From: Gemmatimonadota bacterium
GTDB taxonomy: Bacteria > Latescibacterota > UBA2968 > UBA8231
Reading direction: 5' to 3'
NCBI GenBank assembly: GCA_002712305.1
Contig: PATE01000139.1
Coordinates: forward strand, 1-50,614
Length of the DNA: 50,614 nt
Shown here: in pieces, positions 45,201 through 50,614 of the stretch
How positions within the stretch are numbered: the first letter of the stretch is position 1
Layout of the letters: the number at the start of each line of letters is the position of its first letter
Program-made: the position numbers and the translations under genes
The notes under the pieces: model-generated
What the model was told of the DNA's origin: nothing
The model's database searches: none
The model's input: only the letters and a program-made list of their open reading frames with translations

Positions 45201-46183
45201 AGACCGACGACGTAGGCCTTCTGTGCAGGACTTCCGTGGATTCGTTGTTTCACCGCCGTCGCCACGGCGACGATATTGGCATCCGCTTCTTTGTAGATCT
45301 CGAGTTCAACACTCTCACGACCATTCACACGAGTGATGATCTCGCGATCCTTGTGTCCCCGAGAGACGTCGGCGATGTCGCGCAGGCGAATATCGGCCCC
45401 CGCATTGCGGGTGACGATGAGTTCGCTGATCTCCTGGAGCGAGGCAAACTCATTGAGTGTGCGAACCAGATACTCCGTCTGCCCCTCACGCAATTGGCCG
45501 CCTGGTAGATTCACATTCGCCTGATCGAGGCGCTGGTTGATGGCCGAGATGTCCAGCCCTAACAGAGAAATTCGTCGCTCGCTCAGAGAGACGTGAATCT
45601 CCTCCTCGAGGCCTCCCTTCACCTTCACCGCCGCGACGCCGGGGATCGATTCCAACTCGCGCCGGATCTCCTCTTCGGCCAGCTCCCGGAGTTGAAAGAG
45701 GGTGTTCCCTTCGTCGGCGTAGAGGCCGATTCGCAAGATCGGATCGAGGGATGGATCGTAGCGCAGCAGGAGTGGTTTTTCCGCGTCGTCGGGTAGGCGG
45801 GTTCGATCCACCTTCTCACGGATATCCTGAGAGGCCTCGTTCATGTCCGTGTCCCACTCGAATTCGAGGACCACGTCGGACTGCCCCGCTCGGCTGATCG
45901 AACTGATGCTGACCAGATGTGGAACGATGCCCAACTCGCGCTCCAGCGGCCGTGAAATCAGCGTCTCCACTTCTTCAGGTGCCGTCCCAGGGAATTCGGT
46001 GCGAACGGTCAGCGTCGGGTAGGCGATGTCGGGCATCAGGTCGAGGGCCAGACGCTGATACGACACCCAGCCGAACACACACACGGCCATAACCACCATG
46101 AGAATGGCCACGGGACGCTGCGTAGTAATGCGGAAGGTGGACCGCGAAAACTCCTCGGCAGTCCGGTCGGGGGATGGCTCCAT
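42293..46183 (-). CDS. RND efflux pump with large extra membrane insert
   Basis: At 1296 residues this pump is about 240 longer than usual. The RND core is intact: N-terminal helix VAILMVVMAVCVFGWVSYQRLAL, first porter domain, TM4 GIGMLVDNSIVVLESIFRCREEG, and the final VVNNAIVLVDYINTLR. Two insertions stand out. An acidic linker (about residues 318-371, with repeated Glu/Asp and DEEADDAGEPD) lies in the first periplasmic region. Between TM6 and TM7 (about 564-814) are about 250 residues that include several hydrophobic stretches (VRVGLALASLVVVIGKVLV; RLLLFPGVLAYLLVRFVLHI; AALLIALLIVLASGLISLLI) and a basic Trp/Arg helix. Middle gene of the efflux operon, 16 nt after the adaptor and 1 nt before the second pump. 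Confidence 0.92.
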   Translation of the reverse strand: MEPSPDRTAEEFSRSTFRITTQRPVAILMVVMAVCVFGWVSYQRLALDLMPDIAYPTLTVRTEFPGTAPEEVETLISRPLERELGIVPHLVSISSISRAGQSDVVLEFEWDTDMNEASQDIREKVDRTRLPDDAEKPLLLRYDPSLDPILRIGLYADEGNTLFQLRELAEEEIRRELESIPGVAAVKVKGGLEEEIHVSLSERRISLLGLDISAINQRLDQANVNLPGGQLREGQTEYLVRTLNEFASLQEISELIVTRNAGADIRLRDIADVSRGHKDREIITRVNGRESVELEIYKEADANIVAVATAVKQRIHGSPAQKAYVVGLDSTGADTGVTDSDEAVGEETPDEEADDAGEPDLKAQKREAARKAILHLQMTDFLSFQLSETVHLEILSDQSVFIVNSIEEVQRSALIGSAMAVVVLLIFLRNVLHTLVIAVTIPVSVIATFAPMFFFDVSLNIMSLGGLALGIGMLVDNSIVVLESIFRCREEGDDLLTATVRGTGEVGGAVFASTLTTIAVFFPIVFVEGVAGQVFGDMALTVVFSLLASLAVALFFIPMLASRRPAQTHALVDQLRQTTFLQPKARVRLRRAFGKETDQSPTQRLREGALVIPQTLLDLAVRVGLALASLVVVIGKVLVAVVFQVVWPLVRLVEIWKRSEAGLAHGRFNRWMAETPPLRGLRDAVWHGLLDVTTLDLLATDMGRFVRWIWRRPTTWWRWIVGGLRLLLFPGVLAYLLVRFVLHIALSLVRAALVTAALLIALLIVLASGLISLLIVPVAAPILGLFQLGLTGVQNGYPVLLRAALKQRLIVIAGAAISFWVCFTQLVPSLGTELIPQVHQGEFNLELSMPVGTPLVRTAQVAEWVEGIAREIDGVDRVATTVGSDNSATSTADEGEHTARVTLRLVAGVTPGGESAIIEQLRRGLHNLPEVETEVSYPALFSFKTPIEVEIRGENLRTLRQLSVDAVGRISELPGLADVRSSLQVGHPELQIIYNRDRLAELGLDLRQVAELVRNKVQGRVATDFRRDERNVDVLVRLQQTDRLGVDELERLIVNPEGRRPIRLSSVAQILISEGPSEIRRIDQQRAALVTANIADIDLGTAANQIMATLQEADYPPGFSFLISGQREEMERSLDSLVFALLLAMFLVYIVMASQFESLIHPLVIMFTVPLAAIGAIGALYLKDVSLSIVVFIGFIMLAGIVVNNAIVLVDYINTLRRGGMDRTEAIVRAGSVRLRPILMTTLTTVLGLLPMALGLGDGAEIRTPMALTVIAGLLSSTFLTLVVIPTVYSLVDRGR

Positions 46184-46199
46184 GGATTCTAGTCGCGGC

Positions 46200-47390
46200 T
46201 TATCCGGCGACGACGTCGCTCGACGTTGCCACGACGCGGATCCTGGCCTGATCCTTCAGTCCGTTTTGCCCGACGACGATCACCTGCGTCGTGTCGGCAA
46301 TCTCCGATCGAGCTTCGACGAATCGACTGTTCTCAAATCCTGCATCGAGTTTCACACGATGCGCCGTACTGTCGCGCACGACAAAGACAAATCGATCCGA
46401 TCCGTCATACACGATGGCCTCCTTGGGAACCAGGATCGCCCCTGCATGTGTATCGGTGACGATGCGGGCCGTGACGAAGATCCCCGGTCTGAGGTGTTCC
46501 CACTGATCGTGGATACCGAGAGTGACCTTGAAGGTTCCGCTCTGGGGGTCGACGACGGGACTGATCCTCTTGACGTAGCCCTCAAAGACCATGTCCTGTA
46601 GAAAGTCTGACTCGATTTGCGCAGCCTGCCGGACCTGAACCTCTCGCAGGTATTGTCCCGGCACGTGCACTCGTGCGATGAGGTCTTCGCGTTTGACCAG
46701 GTCGAACAGTTTGCCACCCGGCCCCACGCGGGCGCCCACCTGCACACTTCGAGTGGTGAGAACGCCTGAAAACGGAGCCCGAATGTGCGTGTGTTCGAGG
46801 GCCAGTTGTGCCTTTTCACACCGTAGACGTGCTTGCTCCAGCTGATACAGCTTGTCCTCATACTCCTGCGTACTGATCAGCCGTCGTCTGAACATCTCTT
46901 CGGTGCGCTTGTAGCCACCTTCGAGGTGATTGAGTTCGACCTCACTCTCACGCTCTTCGATCAGGACCTGCTCATCATCGAGCTTCACCAGGATCTGTCC
47001 GGCTTCGACGTGATCCCCTTCTTCGACCAGCACCGCTTCGACACGACCGCTGGTTTCTGGATGAATCTCAACGGCCGCTTCTGTGGCGATCGTGGACGAG
47101 AACATCAGATAGGAGGAGATATCCCCTCGCTGAGCACTGGCGATCTCCACGGGGACCGAGTCGGGCAGGTCAACATCCGTCGAATCAGTGGCCATCGTGT
47201 CGGTGAGGGCACTGTCCGCATGAGCAGTATTACTGTCTGCGTTGGACGGGGAGGTCTCGTCGCCATCGGCGACGGAATCACAGCCAGTCCAGGCCGCGGA
47301 GGCGACGGCCATGCAGATCATCAGAACGCTGCGTTTGAGTCTGATATGCAAGTTGGTCAAATCTTGTCTATGCCCTTGGAAACAATACAT
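46200..47390 (-). CDS. RND-type membrane fusion protein (periplasmic adaptor lipoprotein)
   Basis: The product (up to 396 residues) links an RND pump to an outer-membrane channel. A lipobox (AAWTGC) follows a basic-hydrophobic signal; the mature N-terminus is an acidic Ser/Thr-rich linker (DETSPSNADSNTAHADSALT). Then come the two halves of the lipoyl/barrel-sandwich domain (IHPETSGRVEAVLVEEGDHVEAG and HIRAPFSGVLTTRSVQVGARV), a coiled coil of about 60 residues between them, a beta-barrel and a C-terminal membrane-proximal domain. ATG 47390 is the longest start, but in-frame TTG codons at 47360 and 47351 would give a tidier signal peptide. It heads the operon and is divergent from the rhodanese-fusion gene with only 44 bp between them. 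Confidence 0.9.
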   Translation of the reverse strand: MYCFQGHRQDLTNLHIRLKRSVLMICMAVASAAWTGCDSVADGDETSPSNADSNTAHADSALTDTMATDSTDVDLPDSVPVEIASAQRGDISSYLMFSSTIATEAAVEIHPETSGRVEAVLVEEGDHVEAGQILVKLDDEQVLIEERESEVELNHLEGGYKRTEEMFRRRLISTQEYEDKLYQLEQARLRCEKAQLALEHTHIRAPFSGVLTTRSVQVGARVGPGGKLFDLVKREDLIARVHVPGQYLREVQVRQAAQIESDFLQDMVFEGYVKRISPVVDPQSGTFKVTLGIHDQWEHLRPGIFVTARIVTDTHAGAILVPKEAIVYDGSDRFVFVVRDSTAHRVKLDAGFENSRFVEARSEIADTTQVIVVGQNGLKDQARIRVVATSSDVVAG

Positions 47391-47434
47391 TACTGGCCAT
47401 TCAAGCCGAAATCCTGGACACTGTCAAGACAGCG

Positions 47435-48373
47435 ATGACAGCGCTACAGATCGCCCTGCTCACCCTGCTCACAGCAGGGCTCACACGCTGGTTTCGTCGA
47501 GGCGAATCGACCCGATCTGCTCGGGATTGGCTCGCGTCACAGTCGCCTGTACTGGCCAAGCTGGTCAGTTGTCCACACTGCCTCTCTTTCTGGATCTCCC
47601 TGTCCGGCACGGCCATACTCTGGGCCTTCAGTGGTCTTTCGGCCCTCGAGTTTGCCCTCTTTCTCTTGATTGGATGGCGGGGAGCCTACTTTATCAATCG
47701 AGCAGTCGACCGCCGCGAGGCCGCAGCTGAGGCGCCCGTCATAGACTGCATCCAGTGTGGGAAGTCTCCGCAACCATCTTCCGATCAAAGCTTTATCGAA
47801 CGCGGTTCCCTCACCTTTTGCTCTACCAATTGCTGGTTCACCTACCTACGCCAACGACCGATCCCCCGCGACCAGCTCCTTGGAGCCGGTGGCGAGATTC
47901 AGCGCCAGGAGATTTATCCGATGAGCTACAAGGATGTGACACCCGCCGAAGCCCAGCAGCTGCTGGAATCCGACGGGGAACACCGCTATGTAGATGTGCG
48001 GTCGATTCCAGAGTTCCAGAACGGCCACCCTCAAGGTTCTTTCAATGTGCCCGTCATGCACCGCGAGGCGGCCGGGATGGTTCCGAATCCCGATTTTCTG
48101 ACCGTGATGCAGGTACACTTCGAGCAGGACACGCCTCTGTTGATAGGCTGTCAATCCGGCGTACGATCGGTCCGCGCCGCCGAAGCGCTGGTCGCCTCGG
48201 GATATACGCAGGTCATGAATGTGACCGGCGGTTTTGGTGGCGTACGTGACCAGTCCGGTGCCGTCGTCGAGAAGGGTTGGTTCGAGTTGGCCCTTCCCGT
48301 CGACTACGGCGATCCGGATGAACGCAGCTACGAGGCGCTGCACGGCCAGCGTCAGACGGGAGGCGGAGCGTGA
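47435..48373 (+). CDS. DUF1360-like membrane domain, zinc ribbon and rhodanese fusion
   Basis: Three parts are visible in this 312-residue protein. Residues 1-90 hold two or three membrane segments around a LVSCPHCLSFWISL motif (C46, C49) characteristic of DUF1360. Residues 105-133 hold a four-Cys zinc-ribbon-like motif (C105/C108, C129/C133). Residues about 162-300 are a rhodanese domain with DVRS (about 187), the active-site C239 in IGCQSGVRS and the following helix, so sulfur transfer is likely. The rhodanese would face the cytosol. The stop overlaps the moaB GTG as GTGA. Fusing these domains next to molybdopterin and siroheme genes hints at membrane-linked sulfur handling for cofactor synthesis; that is an inference. 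Confidence 0.8.
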   Translation: MTALQIALLTLLTAGLTRWFRRGESTRSARDWLASQSPVLAKLVSCPHCLSFWISLSGTAILWAFSGLSALEFALFLLIGWRGAYFINRAVDRREAAAEAPVIDCIQCGKSPQPSSDQSFIERGSLTFCSTNCWFTYLRQRPIPRDQLLGAGGEIQRQEIYPMSYKDVTPAEAQQLLESDGEHRYVDVRSIPEFQNGHPQGSFNVPVMHREAAGMVPNPDFLTVMQVHFEQDTPLLIGCQSGVRSVRAAEALVASGYTQVMNVTGGFGGVRDQSGAVVEKGWFELALPVDYGDPDERSYEALHGQRQTGGGA

Positions 48374-48876
48374 CACATGCCCATCACAAGTCCGACGCAC
48401 CCACCAGCGTGGGTGTCGCCGTGATCACCATGAGCGACTCGCGCAACAAGGACAGCGACAAGAGTGGTCAGCTGATCAAGGAAAAGCTCATCGAGGCGGG
48501 ACACGAGGTCGTTCACTACGCCGTCGTCAAGGACACGGCGCGCCAGATCAAGGGTGAGTTGGCGATCGTCTGTGAGAAAGCGGCATGCAAGGCCGTCATC
48601 ATGAATGGCGGGACGGGGATCTCACCACGTGACAATACCTTTGAGGTCGTCAACGGCATGCTGGACAAACGACTGCCTGGCTTCGGCGAAATCTTCCGGT
48701 ATCTCTCCTACAAGGAGATCGGATCTGCCGCGATGATGTCACGGACCACGGCTGGTACCTACCGGGGGCGGATCCTCATGTCCCTTCCCGGATCGACGCC
48801 GGCTGTCCGGCTCGCCATGGATGAGCTGATCCTGCCCGAGTTGGGTCATCTGGTCGCCACGATCCAGCCCCGCTGA
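48370..48876 (+). CDS. moaB: molybdenum cofactor biosynthesis protein MoaB/MogA family
   Basis: The 168-residue protein is of the MoaB/MogA fold that adenylylates molybdopterin or scaffolds that step. The opening VAVITMSDSRNKDSDKSG matches the family start, followed by the GGTG motif (80-83 in MNGGTGISPRDNT) and the TAGTYRGRILMSLPGSTPAVRLAM block. The start is GTG 48370, overlapping the preceding stop by four bases. Its own stop overlaps the ATG of the siroheme gene (ATGA-type overlap, sharing one base), so the three genes are likely translated as a unit. MoaB versus MogA cannot be told apart with certainty. Confidence 0.93.
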   Translation: MTHAHHKSDAPTSVGVAVITMSDSRNKDSDKSGQLIKEKLIEAGHEVVHYAVVKDTARQIKGELAIVCEKAACKAVIMNGGTGISPRDNTFEVVNGMLDKRLPGFGEIFRYLSYKEIGSAAMMSRTTAGTYRGRILMSLPGSTPAVRLAMDELILPELGHLVATIQPR

Positions 48877-49532
48877 TGGCGTCGCCACCGAACAACCCCT
48901 TCTTCCAGGTCGGCCTCGATGTGCACGGCCGTCGTTGTGTGGTGCTGGGGGGCGAAGATGAGGCGGCGGACAAGAGCGCCCGTCTCGTGGCTGCGGGGGC
49001 GAAAGTCACCGTCATCTGTCCCGTTGTCGGTGCGGCCATTTCACAGGCCGCCGATCATGGCGAGCTACACTGGGAGGCGCGCGAGCCGGATCTGGAACAG
49101 GATCTTGAAGACACCTTCCTGGTGATGAACACATGCCACGGCAATGCAGATCTGGTTGAGCGTGTCCGCTCTGCCTGTGTCCGGCAGCGAATTCTGCTCA
49201 ATACCTACGACGACCCCGAGCGATCCGATTTCGGGATGGCGGCGCTCGTCAACAAGGGTCACTTGCGCATCAGTATCAGCACGAGCAACGCGAGTCCAAC
49301 CCTTGCGGGCAGACTGAGACATCAACTGGACGAACTATTTGACGAAGAATTCGTAGAATTTCTGGATCTACTGGGGACGATTCGCCGGACGCTGCGAGAA
49401 CGGATCTCCGATGGAGCCGAACGTCGTAGGCGATTGAGATCGCTTGTGGAAGGATTTCAGCTCAGAGCGGAGGTGGACCTGCCGACCGAATGGCGACAGC
49501 AACTGACCCAGGAATTGGAGGCCGCCAAGTAG
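48876..49532 (+). CDS. precorrin-2 dehydrogenase / siroheme synthase (Met8/CysG N-terminal type)
   Basis: This 218-residue protein is a Met8p-like bifunctional enzyme that oxidises precorrin-2 and may chelate iron into sirohydrochlorin. The nucleotide-binding start reads VVLGGEDEAADKSARLVAAGAKVTVICP, with the third Gly of the usual GGG replaced by Glu. The active-site region is NTYDDPERSDFGMAAL followed by ISISTSNASPTLAGRLR, which matches the family's NxxDDxxxxDF and SPxxA blocks. The C-terminal helix bundle is normal length. No uroporphyrinogen methyltransferase (CysG C-terminal) domain is fused, so cobA must be elsewhere. Probably serves sulfite or nitrite reductase, or early corrinoid synthesis. 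Confidence 0.9.
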   Translation: MASPPNNPFFQVGLDVHGRRCVVLGGEDEAADKSARLVAAGAKVTVICPVVGAAISQAADHGELHWEAREPDLEQDLEDTFLVMNTCHGNADLVERVRSACVRQRILLNTYDDPERSDFGMAALVNKGHLRISISTSNASPTLAGRLRHQLDELFDEEFVEFLDLLGTIRRTLRERISDGAERRRRLRSLVEGFQLRAEVDLPTEWRQQLTQELEAAK

Positions 49533-49592
49533 AGGGCCTCGAAAATGGGCCCAAAACTCCGTGTCCCAAACTCCGGGTGTCTGAATCTGTGG

Positions 49593-49979
49593 TTAGGAGT
49601 CGTCTTCGTCTGGGAACATCGTCGGCGAATCGTCATCGAGGCCGTCCGAAACCTCGACATCCTCTTCCGCCGTGGTGGCCACACCTTCACGCGTCTGGTG
49701 AAGAGCCTCCTTGAGCAGTCGACCGGGCTTGAAATGGGTCTTCCGCCGTGCGGGCACGTAGATGATCTCGCCCGTACGGGGATTCCGCGCAGCAGGCTTG
49801 GGACGGGTGTCCTTTACCTGGAACACGCCAAAGCCGCGAATTTCGATCCGATTCCCCTCGATCAGGCTGTCGCGCATGGCGACGAAGAGGCTATCCACCA
49901 TTTTGGCGGCGAGATTCTTCTTGCAGCCCGTGCTCTGGCTTACGAGGAGTGCCAGATCCTTTTTTGTAATGGTCGACAA
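49593..49979 (-). CDS. HU/IHF-family DNA-binding protein with acidic tail
   Basis: The 128-residue protein has the HU/IHF fold: TITKKDLALLVSQSTGCKKNLAAKMVDSLFVAMRDSL helices and the arm GFGVFQVKDTRPKPAARNPRTGEII with the conserved R-N-P-x-T-G and a following KTHFKPGRLLKEAL. TTG 49979 is preferred because GGAGG lies nine bases upstream and the family begins at this point; an ATG at 50033 would add 18 residues without a ribosome site. After the core come about 30 residues dominated by Glu and Asp (EEDVEVSDGLDDDSP...DEDDS), unusual for HU. It could tune DNA affinity. The promoter at 50072-50100 is a reasonable driver. Confidence 0.92.
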   Translation of the reverse strand: MSTITKKDLALLVSQSTGCKKNLAAKMVDSLFVAMRDSLIEGNRIEIRGFGVFQVKDTRPKPAARNPRTGEIIYVPARRKTHFKPGRLLKEALHQTREGVATTAEEDVEVSDGLDDDSPTMFPDEDDS

Positions 49980-50280
49980 GGGGCTCGACCTCCGATTCGG
50001 GACGTCGTAGGGGCGGTCGTCCGAGAGGGGCAAAAAAGTGTCATTAGTTGTTTCTAAACAAAGCTTTGGGGAAAGTAATCTGGTGCATCGGCCGTGTCAA
50101 GCGAATTCAAAGTGAAGCACTTATTTTTTTAGGAGTTAGGTCAAACAGTGGTGTCTACGATAGAGGGTTCCGCTGGGAAGCTCCTACCAACTTGGTGTTT
50201 TTGACCTTCGATACATGCATCTATAGTAATAACAGACACTTGACCGGAATCTGCACAAACGGACTGAAAATGGGCGCCTT
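49980..50280. other. AT-rich divergent intergenic region
   Basis: About 300 nt between the HU-type gene and the UbiA gene is clearly more AT-rich than its surroundings. A candidate promoter for the minus gene lies at 50072-50100. For the plus gene, TTGACC at 50201-50206 and TATAGT at 50222-50227 have a sub-optimal 15-bp spacing. No RNA gene is evident. Confidence 0.5.
50072..50100 (-). promoter_or_regulatory. candidate sigma70-type promoter for the HU gene
   Basis: Reading the minus strand, TTGACA (50095-50100) is followed after 17 bp by TACTTT (50072-50077). The -35 is perfect and the spacing ideal; the -10 matches only three of six. It lies about 95 bp upstream of TTG 49979. Confidence 0.55.
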
Positions 50281-50614
50281 TTGGACAAAATAGGCAAGTC
50301 GATTCGTGGCATCGTTGTGCTTGCCCGCCCGATCAACTGCCTGCTCACCGCGGGATCGGTGGTCGTGGGTGCGGTGGCGGGTGGTTTGGGGGGTGCTCCC
50401 GTCGATATCGCCATGGCCGCGTTGGCAGCGGCCCTGATCACCGGTGCGGGCAACGCTCTCAACGATGTTCAGGATATCGAGGAAGACCGGATCAACCAGC
50501 CCCAGCGACCGCTGCCCGCGGGGCTCGTCAGTCCCCTCGCCGCGATCGTGATGGTGGGGCTTCTGGTGGTCTCCGGTGTGCTGGTCACGGCGCCAGGCGT
50601 GGCCGCGCAGTGCG
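50281..50614 (+). CDS. UbiA-family prenyltransferase, 3' end cut by window edge
   Basis: The visible 111 codons read LDKIGKSIRGIVVLARPIN, two hydrophobic helices and then the first metal/diphosphate motif NALNDVQDIEEDRINQPQRPLP, an N-D-x-x-D-x-x-x-D site typical of UbiA enzymes. The short 'RPxNCLLT' start and QPQRPLPAG tail resemble the digeranylgeranylglyceryl-phosphate synthase-like and chlorophyll-synthase-like branch more than MenA or UbiA proper. TTG 50281 is the likely start, since family members begin about 15 residues before 'RPxN'. It lies after an AT-rich promoter region. The product would prenylate a lipid or quinone head group in the membrane; the second motif lies outside the window. 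Confidence 0.82.
   Translation, partial: MDKIGKSIRGIVVLARPINCLLTAGSVVVGAVAGGLGGAPVDIAMAALAAALITGAGNALNDVQDIEEDRINQPQRPLPAGLVSPLAAIVMVGLLVVSGVLVTAPGVAAQC

Overview
The window is a GC-rich (estimated by eye, roughly 60%) bacterial chromosome segment with about 33 protein-coding loci. I see no rRNA, tRNA, CRISPR array or recognisable insertion sequence. Gene content points to the FCB side of the tree, most like Candidatus Latescibacterota or a similar uncultured phylum. The supporting signs are giant secreted proteins ending in NYPNPFNP-type FlgD/T9SS-like sorting modules and a set of sulfatase, sialidase-like, PhyH-like, M81, PmoA-like (DUF6807), DUF5069 and probable DUF6772 genes. The placement is an inference from gene content, not from a marker tree.

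Layout: 1-3275 (minus strand) holds a PhyH-like oxygenase running off the left edge, a broken M14 peptidase, a broken alpha/beta hydrolase and an HD phosphohydrolase. 3487-6063 (plus) is a one-type sulfatase and an isocitrate/isopropylmalate dehydrogenase. 6075-21748 is a 15.7-kb surface-protein locus: two tandem paralogues of about 1.9 k residues (minus), each combining beta-propeller, Ig-like, cohesin-like, dockerin-like, cohesin-like and sorting modules, and a divergent 1258-residue protein with an N-terminal cohesin-like module. The 530-nt divergent spacer is packed with GC-rich hairpins. 21834-24988 holds a PmoA-like protein, an anaerobic sulfatase-maturase-type radical SAM enzyme and a phosphatase. 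25016-31367 is a tight five-gene minus operon (triple DUF5069, class-I amidotransferase hydrolase, Asp-box propeller, a large unknown protein with an internal TAG, M81 peptidase).

31570-38997 mixes a decayed VOC gene, mutM, clpP, a GT39-like membrane glycosyltransferase, a broken DUF6772-like gene, a GDPD, a sialidase-like protein and a DUF6567-like lipoprotein. 39067-47390 is a tripartite-efflux operon with one adaptor and two different RND pumps, one carrying a large extra membrane insert. 47435-49532 is a translationally overlapping trio (DUF1360-zinc ribbon-rhodanese fusion, MoaB, siroheme dehydrogenase). The right end has an HU-family protein with an acidic tail and a truncated UbiA prenyltransferase.

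Functionally the window suggests a scavenger of sulfated or acidic glycans: a Cys-type sulfatase with its maturase, Asp-box propellers and hydrolases, plus large surface proteins that may assemble through cohesin-dockerin contacts. Five catabolic genes carry at least nine coding lesions while all housekeeping and giant genes are intact, which is itself a signal worth resolving.
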